Below are positions 1 to 12,717 of a stretch of DNA of 64,000 nucleotides, piece after piece. How positions within the stretch are numbered: position 1 is the first letter of the stretch; each line of letters begins with the position of its first letter. The DNA is taken from NCBI GenBank assembly GCA_019022495.1, contig JAFEKR010000017.1, positions 806,001 through 870,000 of the forward strand, in the 5' to 3' direction. A program made the translations under genes and the position numbers. The notes below the pieces were generated by a model. The model was given only the letters and a program-made list of their open reading frames with translations. It was not told the origin of the DNA and made no database searches. This stretch comes from Epichloe hybrida (lineage: Eukaryota > Ascomycota > Sordariomycetes > Hypocreales > Clavicipitaceae).

Positions 1-34
1 GAAGGCTTTCCCTATTATATTAATAGGTAATACT
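1..34 (-). repeat. Flank of LTR E: internal piece of a Copia A element, inverted
   Basis: The reverse complement of bases 1-32 closely matches 32618-32655 inside Copia A1, so the window starts inside another Copia A copy in inverted orientation. Bases 30-34 read ATACT, the reverse complement of the AGTAT that precedes the LTR at 63143. See the finding on a possible inversion. Confidence 0.75.
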
Positions 35-878
35 TATTGAAATGTAGGGAGCTAGTTGCCAGCTGGCAACAGCTGTACAGGTGCAAGCTCTACGGTCGGG
101 GACCAATAGGGCTGCAACGTTGAATCAATCAACGCAACGCAACGGAAGGTTGTGGCAGTTATTAACTAATAGAATTCAATTTAGATCACTTTTATGATAT
201 CTTATAGAGCAATAGAATTGATTTTAGATACGTTGTACGGGCAATGCGGCTGTTGTTGGTTGAGAGGACTAGCTATCTAGCTAGTTGAAAAGATCTTCTT
301 CCTCTCATAGACCTACCGACCGTATCGGTGGATCCGGGCCGCCAACGGGGTCTTACGGGCCACTTTTGATTTTCCGCAAAATTCATTTGTATGCAAAAAC
401 CAAAAAATCGACTCACCACCATACTAGCTAGCAACCCGTATGCACCAACTTTTGGTCCAAAAAATAACCTTGCATAAAGAGAAGCCCTATCTTCAAGCTT
501 CAATTTGCTATATGTAAAACTTTTGTACGACCTCTAGATAAAGAGAAAATCGTTGTCAAAGATAGCTATAGGGTAAGTTATGTGTAGGGTAACCTGCTTA
601 CGTCACCCTAGCTTACGTCACCCTAGCTTACCTAATTACTAGTGGCGTGGTTGTAGCCACACTTGCAGCCACAACGCAATTGACTAATTAGTCATCCACA
701 CGGTCGGTCGCAGCTGTTGACAGCTGCGACGCAGCCATTGACAGCTGCGACGCAGCCATTGACAGCTGCCCTCGCGACCGTTGACAGCTGCAGTGCAGCT
801 GTCAGACTTGCAAAGCAAGCTAGTAATAAGAAGGTTCTTTAACTAGAAAAGGGCTAAAAATAGGTCTTATTTTTAACA
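35..878 (-). repeat. LTR of Copia-type family E (inverted copy)
   Basis: This 844-bp LTR is the reverse complement of the LTR at 63143-63966 and of the more mutated copy at 40834-41636. In its own direction it begins TGTTAAAAATAAG and ends CATTTCAATA, presumably a RIP-altered CAACA. It is little mutated and contains clustered CAGCTG palindromes. A 21-bp unit is present twice (721-741, 742-762) where the right-hand copy has it once, which explains most of the length difference. On its inner side (879 on) it abuts Copia B sequence; on its outer side, Copia A sequence. An open frame of 76 codons (273-503, minus) is conserved as 74 codons in the right copy; it may be only a leader sequence. Confidence 0.85.
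273..503 (-). other. Short open frame inside LTR E
   Basis: A 76-codon ATG frame runs in the sense direction of the LTR. The same frame, with matching C-terminal residues including RWRPGSTDTVGRSMRGRR, occurs at 63504-63728. No domain is recognised. Conservation between the two little-mutated copies follows from recent common origin and does not by itself show coding. Confidence 0.25.
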
Positions 879-1242
879 TATATCTATAGCGTGGAGTGTA
901 AGGCAGTTACTATCTAGGTAGAAGATATCTACTATTACTTTATAATTAAAGCTACACTTATCCTTAAGGGTAAACTTAAAGCAATTAGGGCTATCTACAT
1001 ATATTTAGCATTAGTAGCAGATTTTTATTAGCTCCCTAATAGCTTTAATATTAACGTTGTGCCTTAATTTACAGAGAACCTCATGTAGACATTAGATTAA
1101 TAGATACCTAAAGCGGTAATATAATCACTATAGCTTGCCTTCTATAAGGTAGCTCTAAGCAACTACTTCTTCTTTCTATATAAGAAGCATCTAGGCGTGC
1201 CCTTATTTACATATAATAGGCACTTTAATATTTCCTTATTAT
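879..1242 (-). mobile_element. Copia B2, left fragment
   Basis: This segment aligns with about 22000-22360 of Copia B1, with many C/T and G/A differences. Its left end is cut off at LTR E and its right end is interrupted by Gypsy D; the sequence resumes at 7849. Bases 1238-1242 (ATTAT) are the left target duplication of Gypsy D. No frame is open. Coding direction, inferred from B1, is minus. Confidence 0.75.
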
Positions 1243-1444
1243 TGTGAGAACAAAGGGATAGCTAGGCAAGAGGTATGGGGGCGTTCGTATATTGACTGAA
1301 GCTTGCTAGGTCTAAGTGTGTTATGCGTGCAAGTCGCTAACTTATAGGTAGTGACTCGCTAGTGTCACGTGAACCTAGCCCTAGGGCGTGGTACGCCCGC
1401 CTAGTGGTGTGCTAGCGCGCTAGTGTTATAAGTAGGGCCTTATA
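1243..1444 (-). repeat. Gypsy D 3' LTR
   Basis: This 202-bp LTR pairs with 7642-7843. Its TGTGAG start is intact and its end reads CTTATA instead of CTCACA, a RIP-type change. As the coding strand is minus, it is the 3' LTR. Confidence 0.85.
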
Positions 1445-3649
1445 ATTACCCCCCTACTTTTAGCTAGGCTCCTAAACGGCTTTTGGTAAGTACTATATAG
1501 CTATTTGCTAAGTAGTAGCTATACTAAAATAATAATAAATAATATTAGTATTTAAGTACAAATTTACCTATAACTCCCTATTATATCACTGACTTTTCCC
1601 TTTCTTATCTATAGCAAACTTTTCCCTAGATACTATCATATTATTAGTTACTATAACTCTACCTTTACTACTTACCTTATTATTAGAATAGAATTAGACA
1701 GGGAAAGCATTAAGAGCGTTATTATTATAGCTGTCCCTAATATCTATTTAAGAGGATATTCCTATATATATTATCTACGCATAGGTTACGCGGACTTTAA
1801 GAAGAATCCTCTAGCTAAGCCTAACGTCCCTTAGATTAACTGTTAATTCCCTGGCGTGCTAACCACTATTATTAAAGGGAAACATTCAAAGCATTATGTC
1901 TAGTGTATTAAACGCGGTAATACTTATAAGATAGTAAGTACATTATATTCTTTACTCTTTCGGTCCCTAATTACCTATATCTCTCTAGGCAATACTAACT
2001 ATATAAGGGGATTTTCTAGATCTTCTTGCTATCCTTAATTAGGTAAAAACTTTAATAGACGCCCTAAGCGATCAGGACCCTAATAACCCTAATAATTATA
2101 TGTTTTCTAAGGTAACTTACTACCATTTTAGCACTTATTATCTAAACCTTATTTTAGGGTTCAATTACGCTAACATAGCTTATTATATTTCCTTTAGTTT
2201 AACTAGGGCTACTAAGGTCCATTAGGTACGTTTTATTACGTATTCTCTAGACCTTTGCTTACTCCCTAGGTAGGCTGCTTTAGCCACGTATAATCAGTAT
2301 ATTATTTCGCGCTAGCAACTTTTAGTTACTATATATCCTACCCCTGCCCTAGGGATTATAAGTTATTACTCCTACTTTACTACCTATTCGCTAACTTTTA
2401 CAGCTAAACTACGCTATATATTATAATTCCTAGAAGAGAAAAATGACTTTATGGCTGTAATATTATAATCTAGGATTCGTGCCCTAGGGGGTAGTAAAGC
2501 ACTGGTTTTTCTAGGTAATAGAGGTAGCGGTTTAGGAGGATAAGAGCAAGGGCGCTAAGTACCTCCTTTATAATAGCGTTGTTTTGACACATAAGGGGGT
2601 AACTATAAAAGGGTTTCCTATAAGACTCCCCTCCTTATAGGCATCTTTTCTTTTATTATTTAGTAAATAGTCCGACAAGGGTTTTAATTAGAGTGTGATG
2701 GTGGCTAACAAGGCTAGGCCTTTTTTGTAATTACCTTATCCCTTATTACTTGTAACTTAATTATATCTTGCTATGCTTTCTGCTTGTTTTGCTTTAATAG
2801 AAAGCTTGAATTATATGTTAAGCGCCTTCTATGTCTTCTAATACTACCTATTAATTATATTTGCTTAGCTAGCCCTTCTATTTCACTAGGTATTTGTTAC
2901 CTTTACATATCTTCCTATAATCCCTAACTTCTTTAACTTTAAACTTATTATTGTTGTCTTTAAGGTCTAGCATTAGTATGTCCTTGTCTAGGGCGTCTTC
3001 CTAGCGATTCTATAGCTCTAATAGGCTGACGTAAAATACGTTATATAGTTAGCTATACTTATTAGGTAGCGCTAGTTAGTACGCTTGTTTACCTATAGCA
3101 TTAAGTATTCGAAATAGCCTAATAAATCTTAGGTTTAGCTTCTATTTTACGTCCTTAAGCCTAATGTTCTTCGCTAATAGTAGTACTAAGTCTTCTCTTT
3201 TTAAGGTTATTAGCTAATATCTCTAGTTATAGTACTTTACCTATGCTTCGGTAGCCCTTGCCTAGTTATGCGCTAGTTTCTCCCTAACCTTATATAGCTT
3301 TTTAACATACACGTAAGCCTCTAGGACCTCCCCCTCTATGCTCTTGCCCTTAAGAGCAAGGTAAAACTTAAGTGAATAGCCTATAAGAGTGTAGTTAGGG
3401 AAGTAGCCTGTTGTCCTATTAATAGTATTATTACATGTAAATTAGGCCATTAGGAGTAGCTTTAGCTATAGTTATTAGTTCTCTTTAATAAAATATTATA
3501 GGTAATGCTTAAGCACCTAATTTATCCTCTTTATCTACCTATTAGTTTAGGGGTGAAACGCTATTAAAAGCCTTTGCTTTACATATAACTAGTAATATAC
3601 CTCTAACTAGAATTAGCTTATGAATACTAATCCTCTGTTAGACATAATG

Positions 3650-3900
3650 CCCTCTAGCGCTCTAAATTATAGCTTAATCTCCTTATAGAATAACTCTGCT
3701 AATTTAGCTATGTTAATTATAGTCTTTATAGGAAGGAAGACAGAGTACTTAGTAAATTAGTTTATAATCACTAGGATTACGTTAGTTTCTTACTTACCTA
3801 GCTACACTAGTAGTAAACCTATAATAAAGTCCATTAAGATCTCCGCCTATAGTTACCTTAGTATTAGTAATAATTTAAGGCTTCTATAGGGGCAGTGCTA
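3650..3900 (-). pseudogene. Gypsy D integrase core remnant
   Basis: The minus-strand translation around 3690-3850 resembles the Ty3/Gypsy integrase core: a MDFI-like stretch, then VILVI followed by a (D)KxTKYSVFLPIKT-like segment. Stops and substitutions break the frame. Limits are approximate. Confidence 0.6.
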
Positions 3901-5181
3901 TCTTACTATAACGCGCTAGTATACTCTATAGCTAGATATATAGTCTAAAATAGCTTTACTTATTACTAGCCACTAATAGTAATGTTTTAGTAGCTCTAGA
4001 GTGTGTTTAGTCCTAAAGTAACTTACTAATAGATTATTATAGTGTAGCTATAAAAGCTCTTATTATAAGATAGGCTCCCGCGAAATAACTACCTAGTCTT
4101 TATATATTAGGAGGCCCCTTATACTACGTAACTATAGACTAGCTTTTCCCTTCCCTTTTACTTAGGAGTTAACCTTACCTTCGCGCTTTTGTAAATCTAG
4201 ATCTTAGTCCTATGCCTTCTATAGTAGTTACGCTAATGGTTTATTTACTATAGATTAGTAGGGATTTAGTAATATAATAGCCCCCTAAATTACTTATACT
4301 ATGCTAATATCTTAAACACACGCTACCTTCTCCTTAAAATCACCCTTATTTAGCTAACCTATTACTAGATCTATAGCAGCTAACTAGCCTTCCACCTAGG
4401 CTACTCTTGCCTTAGTAGGTTCTAAGACTGGCATTATACTATAACTTCTTTAATATATTAGTACTTCTTCTTTTACTATAAAGATATTTACTATTTTCCT
4501 TTAAAGCTCTAGTAGGAGCGCCCTATTTAACATAGGTTTACCCTTATAATTAGACCTTCTTAACGGTGCATCCGTAGGGTTGCTCTTCCTTAGTCTATGC
4601 TTAATTACAAAATAGAAAGGGCAGAGGAACATACACTATTATACCTATCTTCTATTTAGCTTCTACTACCTTATAAAGGTCTATAGGTTATAATAGTCTA
4701 ATAGGACCTCTATAGGTGTCTCCACGCCTTTAATATAATATCGCTAGTATTTAAATAACTTTACTATAGTAAGTAGCTCTTAATTAGCTATGCTATAGTT
4801 ACGTTTAGTATTTATAAACTTCCTTAACTAAAAAGCTACTAGATGCTAATAGCCCTTATTATCTTACTAAGATAGGATTCCTATTATTACAAAAATCAAG
4901 GTATCTGTCTTAATACGCACTACCTAACTTAGGTTATAGTATTAGAGTAAAGGCGCTTGCTAAAAGGCATCTTTTAGCTAGTTAAACGCTAACTACTCCT
5001 TTTCTCCGAATATAAACCTCCTAGTCTAGATACTATTTTAACTGCCCTTTATTAATGCGTGAAGAGGTACTGTAATTCTAGAGTATCTATAGATAAACTA
5101 TTAGTAGAAGTTGTAGAACCTAAGAAATAACTATATATCCTTAAAACTTGTTAGCTCCTTCTATTCTTTAATTATGTTAAC

Positions 5182-5373
5182 CTAGCGAGTATTTATTAAT
5201 ATCCTATTAATAGAGAGGATAAACCCTAGGAATTCTACTAATTCCTTGTAAAAAGAGCACTTAGAGGGTTTTGTGTATAACTTCGCTAACCTTATGTGTT
5301 TAAGGACTTGCTTAATATGTTTAGTGTGCTCCTCCTTTGTCTTAGAGAAAATTAAGATATTATCTAGATACAC
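5182..5373 (-). pseudogene. Gypsy D reverse transcriptase remnant
   Basis: A 63-residue surviving frame starts with YLDNILIFSKT, the Ty3/Gypsy form of the RT catalytic box (normally YLDDILIFS). It continues with KPSKCSFYKELVEFLGFI, the segment that follows this box in Gypsy RTs. The second catalytic Asp is replaced by Asn, a G-to-A change as RIP produces on this strand. It is a fragment of an inactivated pol gene. Confidence 0.85.
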
Positions 5374-5793
5374 TATATAAATAGTGTTAACTAGCCTATG
5401 TAACGCTTTATAAATATAACTCTAGAAAGTGGCTAGGGTATTTATTAACCTAAAAGGTATTATAAGGTACTTGTAGTGCCTGTAATGTGTGCGAAAAGCT
5501 ATCTTCTATTTATCGCCTTCTTTAATACAAATTCAGTAGTACGCGTCCTTAATATTAATCTTGGAAAAGAAACGGGCCCCTTAGCATTAATTAAGGATCT
5601 CTAAAATTAGGGGGAGAGCGTAGTGATTCTTCTATGTTACCTTATTAAGTCCTTAATAGTTAACGTATAGCCATAGTGTTCTATCCTTCTTTAGTACAAA
5701 TAGGATAGGCACGCCCGCTAGGCTCTTTAAGGGTCTTATCTAGCCTTTCTTTAGGTTATTATTAATATATTCCTAGAGCTCCTTAAGTTTACT

Positions 5794-6075
5794 TTAGGAG
5801 AGAGGATAGATTAGTTTATATAGGGGTATAGCTCCTAGTATAAGATTAATTATATAGTTAGTTAACTTCTTTAATAGGAGGCTCCCTACCTTATCTAATA
5901 TAAACATATCTTTAAATTTATATAGTTCCTCTAGGATATCTTTAATAGTCCTATATACTTTTGCCTTCTCTTTATCTTTAAGAGGGATAAACTTATCTTC
6001 TATTACGCCTATAATAGTATATATAATTATCTTATTATGCGTTACCTTTGCGAACTTATAGGAAGTTAGTAGCAA
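5794..6075 (-). pseudogene. Gypsy D protease-RT linker remnant
   Basis: A 93-residue frame upstream of the RT contains an EELYKFKDMF-like segment and ends in YKLIYPLS. These positions match the linker of Gypsy polyproteins (the EFxDVF box and the GPLYPLS box at the RT start). It lies about 0.4 kb before the RT box, as expected in one pol gene. Confidence 0.65.
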
Positions 6076-7641
6076 AAAGGCTACCTTTCTCTTTTTAAAC
6101 CACTATTCTTATAAGTATAAGTAAAGATATATGCATTCTTCCGTAAGCATGTGTATTCTGATTAATATAGGGCTTCCCTCTACTCTTAGGTCCCTATTAA
6201 TAGCTATATATAGTAACTTAAGGTCTCTCTCTTTGCCCTATAAATCTTTAATTAAAATAGGTACCTTATAAATACTATATTAGGGGACTGTTAAAGCCCT
6301 TACTACCTTTAAGATAGGTGTTATAGCCTTAGCCTAATTAAGCTTATAAGTCTATGCGAATTAGGCGCTTATAATGTTAATCTTAGCGTAACTATTAAGA
6401 TCCGCTGCTGTTTTAATGTCTTTATACCTATGGATAGTAACTAGTGTGTGGAATTAGCGTCCTACTAGTACCCTAGTGTCTAAGGTAGAGGTAAGGGCTT
6501 TTACTTTTACCTCTAGGAGTTTTCCTAACCTTCTTATTAGTCTTTCCTTAGCTTATTATAATTATAGAAGAAATGCTCTATACTACTATAGTTATAGTAC
6601 TATTTTCTTCCTTGTAGTCTATTATTATTTAGGTAGGTAGCTAGGGTCTTTTCCTTATCCTTATCCTTATCTCTTTAGTTCTTATTTAGCTAATGCCCTT
6701 GTAAGGAGTTATATCTTTAGTGTTAAGCCGCCTTATATAGCCCTTTCTCTTCTGAATTATTTAGCTTTTGCTTATTCTTTAACATTGCCTCCTAGAATCG
6801 CTAGGCAAGTTATATAATATTTTCTTATGTTAGACTAGTGATATCCGTGTGTAGGTTAATATAATCTTATAAGTTAGGAAGTAATTTTATAAAGAATATA
6901 AGAGTATAGGTCTTTTCTAGAGCTTATTCTAGGTGTTTCTCTAGCAAATCTAAGTAAATACTAAACTTAATAGGACTCTAGCCCTCCTTTTGCTTTATAT
7001 TTTCTAGCTACGTAGCTATTTGTGTATTATAACTTACGGAGTCTTTAAGCAGCGTAAGGGTCTAGTCTTAGAACTTATCCTAGTTATCCTTAGGATAATC
7101 CTAACTATTAGCTAGTTATTCTTTAACATATTAGTCCTATCTAGCCTAATAGTTTGTATGTATGTAGTTAAGTGCGAAGAGGATCTTTTAGTTATCCTAG
7201 TAATACTTCTTCTTTGCCCCCTTAAAGGCATAGCTAAGGTTATTAAGCTATATCTTATGCTTCTATAGGTTTATAAGGTGTTAGAGTTCTGTAATGTTTT
7301 AGACCTTAACTTCTTAGCTACTAAGGCTTAAGAATAAACTATCCTTTTAGCCCCTTTTTACTAGTTCTCTGTAAGATTATATTAAGTTAGTAAGCTCCTT
7401 TTCTTAATCCTATAGTTCCTTAAGTTACTTAAGCTAGGTAATTTGCTCCCTAACTACTACCTTTTCTACTGCTATAGTAGAGGGTATAGCTTTAGATAGG
7501 GTTATAGAACGTGGCATATCCCTAGCTATAGTGTTACTATTATCTAGCTAATCCTAAGTAATATATAGCATGGTTCTAGTGGATTAGGTTATTCTCCCCC
7601 CTATATTACTCTTAGGTAGCTAGTAGGAGAAGCTTTAGAAT

Positions 7642-7843
7642 TATAAGAATAAAGGGATAGCTAGGTAAGAGGTATAGGGGCGTTTATATATTAACTAAAG
7701 CTTGCTAGGTCTAAGTGTGTTGTGCGTGCGAGTCACTAACTTATAGGTAGTGACTCGCTAGTGTTACGTAGACCTAGCCCTAGGGCGTGGTGCGCCCGCC
7801 TAGTGGTACGCTGGCGCGCTGGTGTTGTGAGTAGGGCCTCACA
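7642..7843 (-). repeat. Gypsy D 5' LTR
   Basis: This 202-bp LTR pairs with 1243-1444 and ends in CCTCACA. The start reads TATAAG where the other copy has TGTGAG. Bases 7844-7848 repeat the ATTAT found before 1243. Confidence 0.85.
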
Positions 7844-7848
7844 ATTAT

Positions 7849-10751
7849 AGTATGTTCTTAGAGATATTAAAGTTAATCTTTAGGCAGTCTATATTATTAA
7901 GGGATAAGAGGAATAGAGTGTTCGTAGGGATAACTTAAAAGAGAATGTTTCCGAAGGGAGTAGGTATATTAGCTGCTCTAAGCGTGATAATTGGGTCTCC
8001 TATGCTAAATCTAACTAATGCTTTCTTCTTTGTTAATTTATTAAGCTATAATATAAGCATCTAACGTTATAAAGCAAGAAATTAAGGGTGCCCTGCTATA
8101 GAGAACTTTGCGGCTCCTATATTAGGCATGATCCCTTAGAATGTCACATAGGAATAGCGATCTTCTAACATAAACATCGCTAGGGCTTTGTTTATAAGTT
8201 CCTGCTAAAAGGGGTCTTCTTTACTTAGACTATAATAAGCTGCTTACCTTATTAGGAATTAAACCGTTCTTTTGCTATTAATCTAGGTTCCGTAAGTAAA
8301 GAAGCTTATAGGTACTAGCCTATCTATATTATTAGGGCTATTATTAAATCTAATACTCTTTATATACTAAGCGATTTTATTATTAATAAGGGGTTAGGAC
8401 TTGTGTTCTCCCTTGTACTAAGTAAGGAATAAATAATATAAGTTATTAGTTAGATCTATAAGGTAGTGGTTCTTAAAGCATTAAAACGCTTTCTTATAGT
8501 TCTCTTTAGGGTGCTTAGATAACTAGCATCCTTCCTTGCTATATATGTAATACTTCTTTATGCAGGGAGTACCTCCTTTTCCTTATGGTTTTAAGGGGTA
8601 TTAGGTCTCTTTTCTATTCCTATTATATCTTTAGTTAGTCTAGAATTACTCTAGGGTTATAGCTTTAGTTAGGAACTATTAATAGTTCTTTTTCTCTTCC
8701 TTAATAAGATAAAGGGTTATTCTAATCTGTTTATAAAACTCTTATAGTCTATCTAGCGGATTTATAATTACTTCTCTATACTCTAGAATATTATAATAGG
8801 CTCTAATAAGTTAATTCTAAAGTGCCCTTTCGGTTTAGCTTACTTTAGTCACTGCTTATTATAAGATAGCTAGTCTTTCTATAAGTTTATTAAAGTATTT
8901 AATTATTAACTTACTTAGGTTATTATTTATTATTCCTTATAGGGAAGTGTTATTTTACTCTAGTAGATATCTTTACTATATATTCTCGGTTTTAAATTAT
9001 TCTCTTATATAGCTAATAAGCATAGGGAGATCTTATAGTTATCTAGGTTTAGAGAGGTGGTCTATATAGTATTATAGTGCTTTACCTTTAAGCATAACCT
9101 TAAAAGCATAACTAGCTTATTTAGGCTAGATATTAAGTAACTCACACTTTTTACGGAATATTTAAAGCTTTAATTTAAGGATATTATAGTTATTAGCGCT
9201 ATAAAGTTATTCTTTAGGGTATACCTTAGATAGGTTAATAATTTGCTTTAGCAAAGGTCTTTAAGTCTATAGGGGTCCTCTAGGTATCTCCCTTTATATC
9301 TATAGAAGGGGTAGTAGGGTCTTTAGGAAGTAAGAGGGTGGCTTTATAAGTAGCACCCTTAGGGCTTGTTATTCCCTCTAATCCTCCTCTTCCTTATATT
9401 AGGAAGGAGGAATTATAGCTCTTTAAGCTATGCTAATAAGGGCACTACTAGCCCTAGATAGCATAGGTTACCTCTATTAGTAACTCTCCTACTTAGGGGC
9501 ATCATTAGCAGTGTTACTAAGGTAATACTACTAACTTGCCTCTAGTAAAGGTATAAGCAGGGGAGTTACCTATAGATACTTGTGAATAGTATCCTTAGGT
9601 AGTCTTAACTCTAGGTTAATTAACCTTCCTAGGGGAGATTAACTAGGCCTTCCTAGAGGGAATTAACTTAGTCTTCCTAGGGGAGTCTAGCTTATTAATT
9701 CTTTTAATAGTAATTATACTAATAAACAAGGTAACAGGGTAGGTTACCTAGTTCTAACATTACTGTTGTCTAGTAAATTATAGAAGAACTCTTTATTCTA
9801 TAGGTTCTTTTAGAAGCCTATATACTTCTTCCTAGCCTCTTTAATTTCTTTAAGAGTTTAAAATCTAAATTCTTCTTGGTTTACTACTTCTTTAAGGTTA
9901 TTTACTATCTTAGTGCCTCTTCTAATAGTTATATATACTTTGTTATAAAGAAGATAGTCTTAAAGTCTATTTTATAAAAGGTCTCTTCCTTCTGTAAACT
10001 TATCCCTTAACTATTTATAGAAGTTATTACTAAATTTGGAGAATAGTATTCTTCTAAATAACCCTTGCTCCTTATATTATTCAGTCTTTATAAGGATATA
10101 GAGACTGATTTCCTTAGGTATTATTATCTCTTTATATTTAGAACTTCCTATTTATTAGAGTAGTTCTTCTATAATATATTATTAAAGCCTTGTAAAGATA
10201 TAGGGGTATAGGTTAGTGTAGACAGGGGTTTTTCCTTTATTAGGGTATTTATTATTATCTCCTGTTTTAACGCTTTCCATAGTATTATTATAGCTATTAG
10301 TCTTGCTAGGAACTCTAAATTAACTAGAGGTCCTAGATAGTCTAGCTATATCTGATATTCTAATTAATTAAAGGAGGCAGATCTTGTAATATAAGGGAAA
10401 AAAAATATAACTATAATTATATAACATGTTTTGGATATAAAGGATCGCGAGGCAAGGCGGTTAACTTCAAATGCGTAATAGAATATATAATAAAGAAAGA
10501 CAAGGGGATAGCTTAGCTACTAGCGTTAAACCTTTCTTTATTATTTTAGAGTCTATATAGATATAGATATTAATACTAAAGTAAGAAGAGAGCTATATTA
10601 TACCTTTCTATTAGCATAACTTATTATTAAACGTGGCCCTCCTATTTCATAGGGCAAGTTATTATTAGATAAGCTGCCTCTTCTAATTAACCTTACTAAT
10701 CTACGGTGTTTAAAGACTGCGTGATTATCTATGAAAGTAACCACTAATTAG
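7849..10751 (-). mobile_element. Copia B2, internal region
   Basis: This is the continuation of 879-1242 after Gypsy D. It aligns along its length with 22360-25439 of Copia B1. It would cover the gag end and part of pol of a minus-strand element; stops fill all frames. It lacks the 173-bp insertion that B1 has at 23621, which makes it a clean reference for that insertion site (AAGCATAACTAGC near 9110). Confidence 0.75.
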
Positions 10752-11061
10752 TGTTAGATTCATAGGGTATTAAATTTAATGTGTAATACAGTTGTAAGCC
10801 TGAAGAATAGTATTGTTATTAATTATCTATTCTAGGCTACGTTATCTGTTATTATAATTAATTAAGTTATAGGAAAAAGAGAGGTAAAAAGCTAGAAGTT
10901 ATAATACATAAAGGGAAAAGGGGTTGCGCGTTTATATCCCTATATTTCCTAGCTAATCAACGTGCTAGGTTATAGGTCACGTGTGGGGTCCGCGCGCGGC
11001 CCGAGCTTCTGCTAGGTAATTGCGGCTGCGACGCGCGATTGATATCACCTTTGTTCCAACA
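10752..11061 (-). repeat. Copia B2 5' LTR
   Basis: This 310-bp LTR is homologous to 25440-25747 and 18777-19084. It starts TGTTAGATTC and ends TTCCAACA on the plus strand, and is less mutated than the B1 left LTR. The inner flank (CCACTAATTAG) is the same as in B1. The partner LTR is not in the window. Confidence 0.85.
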
Positions 11062-11636
11062 ATTATATTTCTTTTTAACATTATAAGAATAATATTCTAG
11101 CTACTTTTTTAAAGCTTTTTTAAGGGTTTTTACATTTTTTTTTAACTTAAAAAACCTAAAAACTTAATATAATTATTTATAATTATAATAAAAGAAAATA
11201 TATAGCTAAAAACCCTTCTATAATATAAAGTAAAAATATTTATTTATTATAAATAGCTTATCTTTATAAATATATTATTATTAGATTTATTATCCTATTT
11301 ATATATAATAGTAAATAATTTCTTTAGGGTAAATCTTAGATTTAAAGTAAAAAAAGTATATTAAAATGAATATTAAATCTAATTAAAAAGCTAGAAAGAT
11401 AAAATAACCTTTAGAATTTAGGAAATAAATAGAGTTATATAGTAATACTAAAAATACTATACTTAGCTACCCCACTCCTATTATAAGCTTAATAGTTTAA
11501 ATAAGTATGAACTTTAAAGATTTATAACTAAATAACTAAATTCTAATAAAAAAGAAAGCTAATATTAAGTTAATAAAGAAAAATATGAAGAATATTATAA
11601 GATATTAATATACCCCACTTTTATTTTTAGCCTTAT
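11062..11636. other. AT-rich stretch with no assignable content
   Basis: This is very AT-rich sequence with long A and T runs and no open frame. It matches no other repeat in the window that I could see. It is probably an old mutated element. Confidence 0.4.
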
Positions 11637-11765
11637 ACTACATGTAGTATTTGTAGTGTAGTGTAGTATTTACTACACTACACTACATACTACACTACAC
11701 TATAATTCACTACACTACATACTACAAGGAAAGTCAAAATACTACATTTACTACACTATATGTAA
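11637..11765. repeat. TACTACAC minisatellite with perfect hairpin
   Basis: This is a simple repeat built from TACTACAC-like units on both strands. Bases 11653-11668 and 11671-11686 are perfect 16-base reverse complements with a 2-base spacer. Its CA dinucleotides are unmutated although the surroundings are heavily mutated. Confidence 0.7.
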
Positions 11766-11770
11766 AGCTC

Positions 11771-12468
11771 TGCTCCTTATATAAGTGCCTTATTAAGCTT
11801 AGTATAATAAAAGAGAAACGCCTAATAATTAATATTATAGCTCTTTAATAATTATATAAATGCTAAGAACTCTATAAGATCTAATAGATTAATAAGGAGG
11901 ATAACCTAGCTAATGCCTTTATAAAGGTATTACTAAATAAGGCCCTTAAGAGCTTTATCTTAACTAACTAGATAACTATCTAGAAAGAGGGATAGGTTAC
12001 TTACACGTAATATACGTGTAGTAAGAGGAAAGGTAATCCTCTAGGAGGGTAGCTATAGGGATAAGATAGTAATACGTAGGGGATCTATACCCCTATAATT
12101 AATATCCCTAGTGGCTATAGCTATACTAGCTTACTAGGCTCTCCTAGTAAACTATAGAAATTAGTAGTAGTATATAAGAGAAGGAAGGTATTATATTAGA
12201 AGGGGGAAGATATTATATATATACTATAGCGTAGAATATATATTATTTTAAGGAAAAGAAGGGATTTAGAAGGGATTTACTTATTCTTATATAGGCTTAT
12301 AGGCTAAGCAAGATTATTATTTCTCTTTTATTAGCTACTACACGCTAAGATAGGCTATAAGTTCTTTTTCTTATATCCCTTATTAATTAAATCATTAATT
12401 TGCCTTTCTTTTTATTTCTATAATTAATATTACGCGTTAATAATCATATTAAAAGAGAGAGGTTCTAG
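11771..12468 (+). mobile_element. Copia B3, 3' end of pol
   Basis: This is homologous, in opposite orientation, to 19085-19790 of Copia B1. The plus-strand translation includes the RNase H tail box NLANAFIK (family consensus NLADAFTKAL) near 11900. The 5' part of the element is absent. Frames are broken by stops. It leads directly into its 3' LTR at 12469. Confidence 0.75.
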
Positions 12469-12717
12469 TGTTAGAATAAAGGTAATATTAATTACATATT
12501 ATAGCCGTAATTACCTAGTAAAAGCTTAGGCCACGCGTAGGCCCCATATGTAACCTGTAACCTAGCCTATTAATTAGCTAGGAAATATAAGGCTACAAAC
12601 GCGTAGCCCCCTTTCCTTTCATTATTGTAAATTCTAGCTTTTGACTTCTCTTTTCTACACATATAACGTAGCCTAGAATAGATAATCAATGATAATACTA
12701 TTCTTCGGGCTTATAAC

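Larger units (their letters stand above)
1243..7843 (-). mobile_element. Gypsy D, full-length RIP-mutated Ty3/Gypsy retrotransposon
   Basis: Two 202-bp LTRs (1243-1444 and 7642-7843) bound a 6.6-kb element with the 5-bp target duplication ATTAT on both sides (1238-1242, 7844-7848). The empty site is seen in Copia B1 near 22350. The left LTR begins TGTGAGAAC and the right one ends CCTCACA; each shows C-to-T changes at its other end. Gypsy pol order is recognisable on the minus strand: a protease-to-RT linker ending in YPLS, reverse transcriptase with a YLDNILIFS motif, then integrase. All frames are broken by stops. Confidence 0.9.
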
